The position numbers and the translations under genes are program-made. 64,000 bases of DNA, taken from Nonomuraea rubra. Lineage in GTDB: Bacteria; Actinomycetota; Actinomycetes; Streptosporangiales; Streptosporangiaceae. The first letter of the stretch is position 1, and every line of letters starts with the position of its first letter. Location: assembly GCF_014207985.1 (NCBI RefSeq), contig NZ_JACHMI010000001.1:7361001-7425000 (forward strand), read 5' to 3'. Shown one piece after another: positions 51,293 through 60,453 of this stretch. The notes beneath the pieces are model-generated. The model saw only the letters and a list, made by a program, of their open reading frames with translations. It was not told the origin of the DNA and did not search any database.

Positions 51293-51296
51293 TCGC

Positions 51297-52427
51297 ATGT
51301 CACGAACCCTGCGACTGTTGATCACCGGCGGCGGCACCGGTGGTCACACCTATCCGGCCCTGACGACCCTGTCGGCCGTCCAGCGACGCCAGGTGCCGCA
51401 CGACGTGCTCTGGGTGGGCACCGCCAACGGCCTGGAGGCGCGGATCACCACCGAGCACGGCATCCCGTTCAAGGCGATCACCACGGGCAAGCTGCGCCGC
51501 CGTCCGAACCTCAAGGAGCTGGGCACCAACATCGCCGACGTGTTCCGCATCCCGGTCGGGGTGATGCAGGCGATCGGGCACGCGGCGCGCTACCTGCCCG
51601 ACGTGGTGCTGTCGACGGGGGGTTACGTGGCGGTGCCCATCGGCGTGGCAGCCAAGATCATCCGCCGGCCGCTGGTGATGCACGAGCAGACGACCGTCGT
51701 GGGGCTGGCCAACCGCATCCTGGCCAGGCTGGCGACCAGGATCGCGCTGTCGCACGAGTCGTCGCTGGAGTACCTGCCCGCCTCGGCCCGGTCGAAGGCC
51801 GTGGTGACGGGCAACCCGATCAGGCCCGAGCTGCTGCGGGGCGACCGGGCGGCGGCCTACGACCACTTCGGGCTGACGTTCGAGGTGCCGCTGATCTACG
51901 TGACCGGCGGCGCGCAGGGCAGCAAGCAGATCAACACGCTGATCGCGGAGGTCCTGCCGCGGCTGCTGCCGCACGCGCAGATCGTGCACCAGTGCGGGCC
52001 CGCGTGGATCGACCAGATGCGGGCCGTGACGCTGCCGCCGGAGCTGGCCGACCGCTACCACCCGGTGCCGTACGTGGGCGCGGAGCTGGCCGACCTGTTC
52101 GCGGCGGCCGACGTGGTGATCTCGCGCAGCGGGGCGGGCACGGTGTCGGAGCTGACCGCGATCGGCAAGCCGTCGGTGCTGATCCCGCTCATCCCGACCG
52201 GCGGTGACGAGCAGCGCAAGAACGCCGGCTACCTGGCCTCGGCGGGCGCGGCGCGGGCGCTGCTGGAGCCGCGTCCCACGGCCGAGATGTTGCTGGCCGA
52301 GCTGATGCCGCTGCTGGCCGATCCCGGGCTGCGGCAGGCGATGGGGCACGCGGCGGCCAAGCTGGGGCGCGTGGACGCCGCCGACGCGCTGTGCGACGTG
52401 CTGCTGCGGGCCGCCCACTACGCCTGA
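51297..52427 (+). CDS. MurG-family glycosyltransferase paralogue
   Basis: A 376-residue GT28 protein. G-G-G-T-G-G-H-T-Y-P-A-L at residues 11-22 is the donor/acceptor signature, S-T-G-G-Y-V-A-V-P near residue 107 the acceptor site, and S-R-S-G-A-G-T-V-S-E-L near residue 285 the UDP-GlcNAc site. In peptidoglycan synthesis MurG adds GlcNAc to lipid I. Here it lies outside a division/cell-wall cluster, so it may be a second copy serving another lipid-linked sugar. Confidence 0.88.
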   Translation: MSRTLRLLITGGGTGGHTYPALTTLSAVQRRQVPHDVLWVGTANGLEARITTEHGIPFKAITTGKLRRRPNLKELGTNIADVFRIPVGVMQAIGHAARYLPDVVLSTGGYVAVPIGVAAKIIRRPLVMHEQTTVVGLANRILARLATRIALSHESSLEYLPASARSKAVVTGNPIRPELLRGDRAAAYDHFGLTFEVPLIYVTGGAQGSKQINTLIAEVLPRLLPHAQIVHQCGPAWIDQMRAVTLPPELADRYHPVPYVGAELADLFAAADVVISRSGAGTVSELTAIGKPSVLIPLIPTGGDEQRKNAGYLASAGAARALLEPRPTAEMLLAELMPLLADPGLRQAMGHAAAKLGRVDAADALCDVLLRAAHYA

Positions 52428-52462
52428 CCGCCTTCCGCCGCCTGAACGGCCCTTCAGGGCGC

Positions 52463-52484
52463 CCGGGCCCTTCGGGGCGCCCGG
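52463..52484. terminator. Hairpin between convergent genes
   Basis: CCGGGC (52463-52468) pairs with GCCCGG (52479-52484), with an inner CC/GG pair and a TTCG loop, between the MurG-like gene and the convergent paralogue gene. Smaller GCCC/GGGC hairpins flank it. No T-run. Confidence 0.5.
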
Positions 52485-52488
52485 CCTT

Positions 52489-53373
52489 TCAGGGCTCCAG
52501 GTGGCGGAAGGCCTCCTGGGCCGAGCTGACGCTGCGCCGCAGCGCCTGCTCCAGGCGGTCGGCGTCGGCGGCCAGGCGCTCCAGCTCCGGCACGGCGAAC
52601 CCGTCGGCCCCCGTCTCGGCCACCAGCTCCTCGTACTGGTGCACCCGGCCGCGCAGCTCCTCGATCTGGTGGTGGGCCACGTACGCGCGCTCGGCGTCGG
52701 CGACGTTGGCCGCGTACCGTTCGAGTGCCTCGACCCGGGCCAGCACGGCCTCCTCGCTGCTGTCCAGCGCCCGCGCCAGCGGCCAGGCCACGGCCTCCAC
52801 CTCGGGGGTGAGGCCCTGCGAGACGGTCTCCCTGTGCTTGGCGCGCAGCGCGGACAGCTTGGCCAGCAGGCGGGCGATCTCCCACTCCTGCGCGGGCAGC
52901 ATCACCCCGTTGCGTACGTCGTCGAGCAATCCCTCGGTGTTGACCCGGGAGCCGGTGACGGTGGCGATGGCGCGCTGGGCGCGGGCCAGGATCCTGGCCG
53001 AGGACTCGTCGAGGTCGTCGGTGAGCACGTAGCGGCCCTCGTACCAGCGCAGCTGCTCGTAGACCTCCCGCTCGTAGGCGTCGTCGTCCTCCTCGGCGGA
53101 GTCGTTGCGCACGAAGGCCACGATCATCAGCGGGATGCCGAACAGCACCACCATCAGCAGCCCGAAACCGCGGCCGAGCGAGCCGAAGCCCAGTAACAGG
53201 CCGAAGAAGGCCGCAGCGCCGAACGCCATGACCATGCGCTGGTGGGCGCCGGAGACGGACCGTCGTGGCCGGGGTGTCCAGCCCCGGCGCATCTTGAGCA
53301 GAACCTGACGGCTCTCCCGCAGAAGCTGGGCGTCGTCCGGTGGTACTTCGGGGTCAACTACCACATCCGCCAC
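52489..53373 (-). CDS. Membrane-anchored coiled-coil protein, paralogue 1
   Basis: A 294-residue protein: a short N-terminal V-V-V-D-P-E-V-P segment, two hydrophobic helices (about 48-65 and 68-88), then a long charged helical region (about 105-290). It contains the block shared by all three copies, E-G-L-L-D-D then M-L-P-A-Q-E-W-E-I-A-R-L-L-A-K-L-S, and ends in A-F-R-H-L. No known domain. Third in the transcribed order; the other two copies lie upstream on the same strand. Confidence 0.72.
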   Translation of the reverse strand: MADVVVDPEVPPDDAQLLRESRQVLLKMRRGWTPRPRRSVSGAHQRMVMAFGAAAFFGLLLGFGSLGRGFGLLMVVLFGIPLMIVAFVRNDSAEEDDDAYEREVYEQLRWYEGRYVLTDDLDESSARILARAQRAIATVTGSRVNTEGLLDDVRNGVMLPAQEWEIARLLAKLSALRAKHRETVSQGLTPEVEAVAWPLARALDSSEEAVLARVEALERYAANVADAERAYVAHHQIEELRGRVHQYEELVAETGADGFAVPELERLAADADRLEQALRRSVSSAQEAFRHLEP

Positions 53374-53394
53374 GAAACCGGATCCTAAGCGAAG

Positions 53395-54303
53395 TCAGCC
53401 GTCAAGGTGGCGGAAAGCCTCGTGCGCCGAGCTGACGCTGTCGCGCAGCGCCTGCTCCAGGGCGTCGGCGTCGTCGGACAGCCGGCTCAGCTCCGGCACC
53501 GCAGAGCCGTCCGCGCCCGACTCCGCGAGCAGCTCCTCGTAGCGGGGCAGCCTGGCGCTGAGGCGTTCGATCTGGCTCCTGGCGCGGTAGGCCCGCTCGG
53601 CGTCGGCCACGTGTCCCGCGTACCGTTCCAGGGCCTCGACGCGGGCCAGCACCGCCTCCTGGCTGCTGTCGAGCGCGTGGGCCAGGGGCTCGGCCACGGC
53701 GGCCACCTCGGGGGTGACGCCCTCGGAGACGACCTCCTGGTGCTCGGCGCGCAGCTCCGACAGCTTGGCCAGCAACCGGGCGATCTCCCACTCCTGCGCG
53801 GGCAGCATCACCGCGTTGCGGGCGTCGTCGAGCAGCCCTTCGGCGTTGACGCTGGAGTCCATCACCTGGTCGACGGCGGCCTGGGCGCGGGCCATCAGGG
53901 CCCTGGCGGGATCGTCGAGGCGCTCGCGGAGGACGTAGCGGCCCTCGTGGCGGCGGGCGGCCTCGTACACCTCCCGCTCGCGGGCGTGCCGCCGCTCCAC
54001 CTCGGCGTCGGGACGGGGCCGCAGCAGGACGCCGACCATCAGCAGCGCCGACCCGGTCATGATCACCACGAAGGGCGTCCAGCGTTCGGCGACGAACAGC
54101 GCCAGCCCGTACACCGCCGCCGCAAGGGCCGTCACGGCGGCCGCCAGCCTGGCCGCGGCGCTCACCGCGGGAGAGTGCTTCCTGTGCTGGGGCACCCAGC
54201 CCGACTCGATGCGCAGGAGAAGTTTGCGATGCTCACGCAGCAGGGCCGCGACGTCGCTAGGCACCGTGGGATCGACTATCACCTTCGCAGGACGTCCTGG
54301 CAC
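53395..54303 (-). CDS. Membrane-anchored coiled-coil protein, paralogue 2
   Basis: A 302-residue homologue of its neighbours with the same layout: V-I-V-D-P-T-V-P start, two adjacent membrane helices (about 50-95), a charged linker, then the shared helical block with M-L-P-A-Q-E-W-E-I-A-R-L-L-A-K-L-S and A-F-R-H-L at the end. It lies 21 bp before paralogue 1 and 33 bp after paralogue 3. Unknown function; likely forms hetero-oligomers with its copies (inference). Confidence 0.72.
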   Translation of the reverse strand: MPGRPAKVIVDPTVPSDVAALLREHRKLLLRIESGWVPQHRKHSPAVSAAARLAAAVTALAAAVYGLALFVAERWTPFVVIMTGSALLMVGVLLRPRPDAEVERRHAREREVYEAARRHEGRYVLRERLDDPARALMARAQAAVDQVMDSSVNAEGLLDDARNAVMLPAQEWEIARLLAKLSELRAEHQEVVSEGVTPEVAAVAEPLAHALDSSQEAVLARVEALERYAGHVADAERAYRARSQIERLSARLPRYEELLAESGADGSAVPELSRLSDDADALEQALRDSVSSAHEAFRHLDG

Positions 54304-54336
54304 CTTCTCGATCCTCTGCAGCGTTGTGTCCGTGTG

Positions 54337-55239
54337 TCAGCTCTCCAGGTATCGGAACGCCTCGTGGGCGGACTCGACACTGCGGCGTAAGGTGCGCTCC
54401 AGCACGTCGGCGTCCTCGGCCAGCCGCTCGATCTCGGCCACGCCGAGCCGGTCCGCGCCGGACTCGGCGAGCAGTTCCTCGTAGCGCGGCAGGCGGGCGC
54501 GCAGCTCCTCGATCTGGCCGCGGGCGTGGTACGCGCGCTCGGCCTCGGCGACGTGACCGGCGTAACGTTCCAGCGCCTCGACGCGGGCGACCACGGCGGC
54601 CTCGCTGTTGACCAGGGCCCGTTCGAGCGGCTCGATCACCGCGGCCACCTCGGGCGCGATGCCCCTGGCCAGCAGCTCGCGGTGCTCCAGGCGCAGCGCC
54701 GACAGCTTGGCCAGCAGGCGGGCGATCTCCCACTCCTGCGCGGGCAGCATCACCGCGTTGCGCGCGTCGTCGAGCAGGCCCTCGGCGTTGACGTGCGAGC
54801 GCAGCACCGACCCGATGGCGCGCTGCGCCCTGGACAGGACGAGCCTGGCGTCGTGGTCGAAGTCCTCGGGGAGCAGGAAGCGGCCGTCGTACCAGCGGGC
54901 CTGCTCGTACACGCCGCGGTCCTGCGGCCGCTCGTCCTCGGCGGTCTCGCTGATGGACGCGATCTTCACCAGGACGATGAGGACGTACGTGCCGAGCAGC
55001 ACGAACCCCGCCGCCGTGGCCTGCGAGGCCAGCAGGACGGCCATCAGCGCGATCACCAGCGGGGTGGCGGCCAGCAGCACCGCGCTGGACGGGCTGCGGC
55101 GGCGCGCCGGGGACTCGGACGCGGGGGGCCGCCATCCGGCTCTGACCCTGGACAGTAAGGGGGCGTTGGCGCGTAACAGTCCGGCCACCTCGCGTGGCAC
55201 CTGCGGATCTACTACCACACCCACGTTCTGTCCTGGCAC
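54337..55239 (-). CDS. Membrane-anchored coiled-coil protein, paralogue 3
   Basis: A 300-residue copy, first of the three to be transcribed, with V-V-V-D-P-Q-V-P start, two membrane helices (about 50-90) and the same shared block. The cytoplasmic helical half is the most conserved part among the three and the N-terminal and linker parts differ most, which suggests an old duplication with selection on the helical half. Function unknown. Confidence 0.72.
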   Translation of the reverse strand: MPGQNVGVVVDPQVPREVAGLLRANAPLLSRVRAGWRPPASESPARRRSPSSAVLLAATPLVIALMAVLLASQATAAGFVLLGTYVLIVLVKIASISETAEDERPQDRGVYEQARWYDGRFLLPEDFDHDARLVLSRAQRAIGSVLRSHVNAEGLLDDARNAVMLPAQEWEIARLLAKLSALRLEHRELLARGIAPEVAAVIEPLERALVNSEAAVVARVEALERYAGHVAEAERAYHARGQIEELRARLPRYEELLAESGADRLGVAEIERLAEDADVLERTLRRSVESAHEAFRYLES

Positions 55240-55272
55240 CCTGGCGCCCCCAACGCTTGTGATGTCTGGATA

Positions 55273-57366
55273 TTACGTACGATTCCGCCTCGGTGTCAGC
55301 CTCCGAAAGGTCAGTTCAGGGAACCACCAGTTGCGTTCACCGATCACTTCCATGGCGGCGGGCACCAGGACCAGGCGCACCACAGTGGCGTCCACCAGCA
55401 CCGCGACCGCCAATCCGACGCCCATGACGCGCAGCGCGCGATCGTCGAACGCGCCGAACGCGGCGAACACGCAGAACATGATCGTGGCCGCCGCGGTGAT
55501 GACCCTCGCCGTCCTGGCGAGCCCGGCGGCGACCGCGCGGGAGTTGTCGCGGTCCCTCAGGTACTCCTCCCTGACGCGGGACAGCAGGAACACCTCGTAG
55601 TCCATCGACAGCCCGAACGTGATCGTGAACAGCATCATCGGCACCCACGCGTCGATCGGGCCGCCGGTGCCCAGGCCCAGCACGTCGAGCTGGAAGACGG
55701 CCACGACCACGCCGTAGGCGGCGCCGACGGACAGCAGGTTCACCACGATCGCCTTGAGCGGCAGGACCAGGCTCCTGAACACGGGCACGAGCAGCGCGAA
55801 CGCGGCCAGCAGCACCATGCCGACCACCCAGGGGAGCCGGTCGGCGGTGTGCCGGGCGTAGTCGAGGGCGGCGGCGGTGGAGCCGGTGACGAGCACCGGC
55901 CCGGGCAGGCCGGCGCGCAGGCGGTGGATCAGGTCGTCGGTGCGCTCGTCCTGGGGGCCGGTACGCGGGATCACCACGGCCGTCCGGCCGCCGGTGGGGA
56001 AGGCCTGGGCGACGCCCGGCGTGCGGGCCGCCCGCTCGACGGCCCCGCCCAGGTCCGCGCCCGCGGACACCAGGATCAGCGGGCCCGCCACGCCGGGGCC
56101 GAAGCCCTGGGCGAGCAGGTCGTGGGCGCGGCGCGTGGTGTCGGTCACCGGCCGGTTGCCCGCGTCGGACCAGCCGACCCGCAGCTGCGTCGCGGGCAGG
56201 GCCAGCGCCACCAGCGCGACCAGCGCCGCCGTCCCGGCCAGCCAGGGCCTGCGCTGGACGACCCGGCTCCACCGGTACGACAGCGGCACCCCCTCGGCCC
56301 GCCTCGGCAGCGCGAACCTGTCGATCCGCCTGCCGATCATGCCCAGCAGCGCGGGCAGCAGGGTGAGGGCGGCCAGCATCACCATCAGCACCCCGCACCC
56401 GGCCGCCAGCGCCACCCCGCCGCCCAGCGACGGGCCGAGGAGCAGGATCCCCGCGCCGGTGGCGATCACGATCAGCCCGGCGAACAGCACGGACCTGCCG
56501 GCGGTGCGCATCGCCTCCTCGACGGCCTCCTCCACCTCCTTCGATTCCTCCAGCGCGGTGCGGAAGCGGGTGACGATCAGCAGGGCGTAGTCGATGCCGA
56601 CGCCCAGGCCGAGCATGATCGTCAGGTAGACGGAGAATGCGGGGCCGCTGAAGGCGTGGCCGAGCAGCGTGAACAGCGCGACGCCGCACGCCACGCCGAT
56701 CACGCCGACGATCAGCGGCACGGCCGCCGCGATCAGCGACCTGAACGCGAACACCAGCACCACCGCCGCGGCCAGCAGCCCGACGAGCTCCGTGACGCCT
56801 CCGGGGGTGAAGTCGGCGAAGTCGTCGCCCGAGAGCTCGACGGTCGTGCCGGGGGGCGGGCGGAACTCGTCGCGGAGCTTCTTGAGCTGCGTCGCGGCCG
56901 CCTGGTCCTGGTAGTCGATGGGGATGGAGGTGATCGTGCCGTCCGGGGAGACGCGGCGGTCGTCGGGGGACACGTGGACGCCGGGGACGGCGTTCATCCT
57001 GGCGATCAGCCCCGCGACGGGGTCCTGCGGTGACGTGGGTTGTTGTGCGGATGCTGTGGCGGGATCTTGCGCGGGTGCGTCACCTTCCGCGGGGGCGGGG
57101 GCGCGCGTGGGTGCGCCTCCTGCGGTGGCGGGGTCTCGCGCGAGGGTGGGCGGGAGGCCGGACGGGGCGGAGACGACCAGCGCGCCCGGGGGTTCGTGGG
57201 CGGCGCCGTCCAGGAGCTCGGCGGCACGCTGGCTCTCGGAGCCCGGCAGCGAGAAGCCGTCGGCGGTGGGGCCCGGCCAGGTGGCGGCGGCCCCGATGAG
57301 GGCGGCGGTCAGTGCCGTCCACAGCACGGCGACGAGCCGTCTGTGGCGGATGCAGAAACGAATCAT
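55273..57366 (-). CDS. MMPL/RND-type membrane transporter
   Basis: A 697-residue protein with about 12 helices in the RND arrangement: helix 1 (about 10-30), a large extracytoplasmic loop, a block of five or six helices (about 190-370), a second loop, and a final block (about 520-690). The D-Y-A/D-Y-E motifs (G-I-D-Y-A-L-L and S-M-D-Y-E-V-F) carry the proton-relay Asp-Tyr pairs typical of MMPL. The first loop has a Pro/Ala-rich insert (about 80-115). Substrate, lipid or drug, unknown. Confidence 0.92.
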   Translation of the reverse strand: MIRFCIRHRRLVAVLWTALTAALIGAAATWPGPTADGFSLPGSESQRAAELLDGAAHEPPGALVVSAPSGLPPTLARDPATAGGAPTRAPAPAEGDAPAQDPATASAQQPTSPQDPVAGLIARMNAVPGVHVSPDDRRVSPDGTITSIPIDYQDQAAATQLKKLRDEFRPPPGTTVELSGDDFADFTPGGVTELVGLLAAAVVLVFAFRSLIAAAVPLIVGVIGVACGVALFTLLGHAFSGPAFSVYLTIMLGLGVGIDYALLIVTRFRTALEESKEVEEAVEEAMRTAGRSVLFAGLIVIATGAGILLLGPSLGGGVALAAGCGVLMVMLAALTLLPALLGMIGRRIDRFALPRRAEGVPLSYRWSRVVQRRPWLAGTAALVALVALALPATQLRVGWSDAGNRPVTDTTRRAHDLLAQGFGPGVAGPLILVSAGADLGGAVERAARTPGVAQAFPTGGRTAVVIPRTGPQDERTDDLIHRLRAGLPGPVLVTGSTAAALDYARHTADRLPWVVGMVLLAAFALLVPVFRSLVLPLKAIVVNLLSVGAAYGVVVAVFQLDVLGLGTGGPIDAWVPMMLFTITFGLSMDYEVFLLSRVREEYLRDRDNSRAVAAGLARTARVITAAATIMFCVFAAFGAFDDRALRVMGVGLAVAVLVDATVVRLVLVPAAMEVIGERNWWFPELTFRRLTPRRNRT

Positions 57367-57584
57367 GCGGCGACGCTAGGAAGGCGGGGCGCCCGCGGTC
57401 GTCGTCCCGGCGCGGGCGGCCGGCTACCCCGCTCGCGGTACCGCCCTCCCGGACGCCCGCATCGCGCCGGCCACCCCCGCACCACACCCCGCCGACCCGG
57501 CGCCCGAAACCCGAGGGTGACCACGCCGGGCCCGCCGCGCCCGCGTCCTGGCCCGGCGAAGGAGCGTCCGGGGCCGGTGCGGGG

Positions 57585-58235
57585 TCAGGTGGGGTCGCCG
57601 GGGCGGACGAGGCCGGTTTCGTAGGCGATGACGACGAGCTGGGCGCGGTCGTGCGCCGACAGCTTGGCCATCATCCGGTTGACGTGCGTCTTGACGGTGA
57701 GCGGGCTCATGAAGAGCTCTTCGGCGATCCGCGCGTTGCTCTGCCCCCTGGCCACCCTGGCCAGCACCTCCCGCTCCCGCCCCGTCAACACCCCCAGCCG
57801 GTCGTCGTCCAGGGCGGCGGGCCGCGCGGTGAACTCCTCGATGAGCCGCCGCGTGACCCCCGGCGACAGCAGCGCGTCGCCCCGGGCGGCCACGCGGACG
57901 GCGTGCCGGATCTCTGCCGGCTCCGCGTCCTTGACCAGGAAGCCCCCGGCCCCGGAACGCAGCGCCTCGTACACGTACTCGTCCAGGTCGAACGTGGTGA
58001 CCACGACGACCCGCACGCCGGTCCCCGCCAGGGCGCGGGTGGCCTGGAGTCCGTCGAGCTCCGGCATGCGGATGTCCATGAGCACGACGTCGGGCCGCAG
58101 CTCGCGCGCCAGCCGTACCGCCTGGGCGCCGTCCGCGGCCTCGCCGATCACGGTGAGGTCGTCCTCGGTGTCCAGGAGCGCGCGCAGGCCGGCCCGGACG
58201 AGGGGCTGGTCGTCGGCGAGCAGGATGGTGATCAC
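57585..58235 (-). CDS. NarL/LuxR-type response regulator
   Basis: A 216-residue protein: receiver domain (about 1-120) with phospho-acceptor Asp near residue 53 (V-V-L-M-D-I-R-M-P) and Lys near 103, and a LuxR helix-turn-helix (about 150-205: L-T-G-R-E-R-E-V-L, V-K-T-H-V-N). GTG 58235 overlaps the partner kinase stop (GTGA). The gap to the MMPL gene (57367-57584) shows no gene. Confidence 0.93.
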   Translation of the reverse strand: MITILLADDQPLVRAGLRALLDTEDDLTVIGEAADGAQAVRLARELRPDVVLMDIRMPELDGLQATRALAGTGVRVVVVTTFDLDEYVYEALRSGAGGFLVKDAEPAEIRHAVRVAARGDALLSPGVTRRLIEEFTARPAALDDDRLGVLTGREREVLARVARGQSNARIAEELFMSPLTVKTHVNRMMAKLSAHDRAQLVVIAYETGLVRPGDPT

Positions 58236-59410
58236 GCGGGCAGCCGGGCGGTGACGCGGAAGCCGCCCTGCGGGGCGTTCCCCGTGGTGAGCCGGCCGCC
58301 CACGGCGGCGACGCGCTCGGCCATGCCGGTGAGCCCGTGCCCGCGCGGCGCCCGCCCGCCCCGCCCGCCCCGCCCGTCGTCCTCCCGCCCGTCGTCCCCC
58401 CGCCCGTCGTCCCCCCGCCCGTCGTCGTCCACGCGTACGGTCACCGCTCCCGCCTCGTACGTCAGCGTCACGCGCGCCGTGGTGGCGCCGGCGTGGCGCA
58501 GGGTGTTGGTCAGCGCCTCCTGCACGACACGGTAGACGGTCAGGTCGGCGGCGGGAGGCAGGGGGCGGCGCTCGCCTTCGACGTCGAGGGTCACCGGCAG
58601 CCCCGCGTCCCGGAGGAGGCGGGGAAGCTGCGCCGAGCCGGGCTGCGGGACGTGACCGCCCTCGCCGGGCCGCCCCTGAGCCGTCTCCCCGCCGTCGCGC
58701 AGGACGCCGAGCACGGCCCTCATCTCCGACAGGGCCTGCCGGCTGGAGGTGCGGATGACCCGGAGCGCCGTGGCGGCCTCCGGCGGGCCGCCGGCGCGTT
58801 CGACGGCCTCGGCGGCGACGGCCGCGTGCAGGGCGATCACCGACACCGTGTGCGAGGTGACGTCGTGCAGCTCCCTGGCCACCCGCAGCCGCTCCTCCTG
58901 GGCCCGCCGCAGCGCCTCCTCCTCGCGGGTCCGCTCGGCGTCGGCGGCCCGCCGCTCGACCTCGGCCGTGTACGCCCGCCGCGCCCGCGACACCTCCGCC
59001 GCCTGGGCCGCGGCCAGCACGACCAGCGTCCAGACGATCACGGCGATCACGACGTCGGCCTCGCCGCGCACGACGGCCACCGCCCCCGGCACCGCGACGA
59101 GGAACGCCGCCCCCGCCCACCCGATCGCCCGGCGCCCGTCCGCGACCGTGGTGAACAGGGCGATCAGCGCGGGGATCGGCCACAGCGCGAGCGCGTAGCC
59201 GAGCGTGAAGACGGCCGCCGCCGACCCCGCGCACACCGCCAGCGCCGCCTCCGGCCGCCGCTGCTGCCAGGCGAGCCCGAGCACCGTGACGGCCAGCAGC
59301 GCGTAGCCGGCCGTGTCGAGCGGCCTGGCGTCGGGCTGGTTGCCGAACGCCATGGCGGTGGAGGAGAAGACGGCCACGCCCATGCCGCACACCAGGGCAA
59401 TCGTCCGCAT
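58232..59410 (-). CDS. DesK-type sensor histidine kinase with repeat-expanded ATP-binding loop
   Basis: A 392-residue kinase with about four or five N-terminal membrane helices (about 8-145), a HisKA_3 dimerisation domain with phospho-acceptor in E-L-H-D-V-T-S-H-T-V, and a GHKL ATPase domain with N box V-V-Q-E-A-L-T-N-T-L. The G1-type motif D-D-G-R-G is repeated four times in tandem before G-H-G-L-T-G. ATG 59410 is chosen because the first membrane helix begins there; longer upstream reading lacks homology. Confidence 0.9.
   Translation of the reverse strand: MRTIALVCGMGVAVFSSTAMAFGNQPDARPLDTAGYALLAVTVLGLAWQQRRPEAALAVCAGSAAAVFTLGYALALWPIPALIALFTTVADGRRAIGWAGAAFLVAVPGAVAVVRGEADVVIAVIVWTLVVLAAAQAAEVSRARRAYTAEVERRAADAERTREEEALRRAQEERLRVARELHDVTSHTVSVIALHAAVAAEAVERAGGPPEAATALRVIRTSSRQALSEMRAVLGVLRDGGETAQGRPGEGGHVPQPGSAQLPRLLRDAGLPVTLDVEGERRPLPPAADLTVYRVVQEALTNTLRHAGATTARVTLTYEAGAVTVRVDDDGRGDDGRGDDGREDDGRGGRGGRAPRGHGLTGMAERVAAVGGRLTTGNAPQGGFRVTARLPA
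58371..58430. repeat. Four tandem 15-bp repeats inside the kinase ATP-binding motif
   Basis: cgcccgtcgtccccc is repeated four times in frame and encodes D-D-G-R-G units, the third reading D-D-G-R-E. It directly follows the last beta-strand before the nucleotide-binding G1 motif. Confidence 0.92.
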
Positions 59411-59562
59411 GGTGGCACGGTAGTGCACGATCTCCGCGCCGGGCGATACCGCCGGCGCGGTATCCGGGGTAGTCCTGCCGCCGTACCCATGACGTTCGTC
59501 ATGCGGGCCCGGCTGACGTACGGCACTACACCGGCCGGGAGGCGTTCCCGCAGGCTGGTCGC

Positions 59563-60453
59563 ATGACGCAGAGCGCACTGGAGATGAGGGCCGTGACGAA
59601 GGACTACGGCCGGGTCACCGCGCTGGCGGACGTCGATCTGGACGTCGGCGAGGGCGAGACGGTGGCGTTGCTCGGCCCGAACGGGGCGGGCAAGAGCACG
59701 TTGTTGTCCATCGCGCTCGGCCTGCGCGCCCCCGGCTCCGGCACCGTCGCGGTGCGCGGCCGCCCGCCGCTGGAGGCGTTGCGGGCGGGCCGGGTCGGGG
59801 TGCTGCTGCAGGAGTCCGGGCTGCTGGAGGACGTGCGGGTGGGCGAGCTGGTGGCGGCGGTCGCCGGGATGTACCCGGAGCCGCTGACGCCGGAGCGGGC
59901 GATGCGGGCGGCGGGCGTCGAGGACCTTGCCGCGCGGCGCGTCGGGCGGCTGTCGGGCGGGCAGCGGCAGCGGGTGCGGTTCGCGCTGTGCGTGGTGGGC
60001 GATCCGGACCTGCTGGTGCTGGACGAGCCGACGGTCGGCCTGGACGTGGAGGGCCGCCGCGCCCTGTGGCAGGAGCTGCGGGCCAGGACCGGGCAGGGCC
60101 GCACGGCGATCTTCGCCACCCACTACCTGGCCGAGGCCGACGACTACGCCGACCGGGTCGTCCTGCTCGCCGGCGGCAGGGTCGTCGCCGACGGCCCGGT
60201 GGCCACCGTGAAGGCGCTGGTCGGCGGGAGCGAGGTGCGGTGCACGCTGTACGACCCGGACCTGTCCGATCTGGAGATCCTGCCGGGGGTGCTGCGGGTG
60301 AGCGTGGAGGGCCGTTCCGTCTCGCTGCGCACGAAGGACTCGGACGCGACGCTGCGCGGGCTGTTCGCGATGTTCGACGACGTCAGGGACGTGCGGGTGG
60401 AGAGCGCGGATCTGGAGAGCGCGTTCGTGAGCCTGACGGGGGGTCAGGGCTGA
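59563..60453 (+). CDS. ABC-2-type transporter ATPase
   Basis: A 296-residue ATPase: Walker A G-P-N-G-A-G-K-S-T near residues 39-47, signature L-S-G-G-Q-R-Q-R near 131, and Walker B L-L-V-L-D-E-P near 150. The C-terminal about 80 residues are the regulatory extension common in DrrA/NatA-type proteins. Works with the next gene, with which it overlaps by one base (TGATG). Confidence 0.93.
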   Translation: MTQSALEMRAVTKDYGRVTALADVDLDVGEGETVALLGPNGAGKSTLLSIALGLRAPGSGTVAVRGRPPLEALRAGRVGVLLQESGLLEDVRVGELVAAVAGMYPEPLTPERAMRAAGVEDLAARRVGRLSGGQRQRVRFALCVVGDPDLLVLDEPTVGLDVEGRRALWQELRARTGQGRTAIFATHYLAEADDYADRVVLLAGGRVVADGPVATVKALVGGSEVRCTLYDPDLSDLEILPGVLRVSVEGRSVSLRTKDSDATLRGLFAMFDDVRDVRVESADLESAFVSLTGGQG

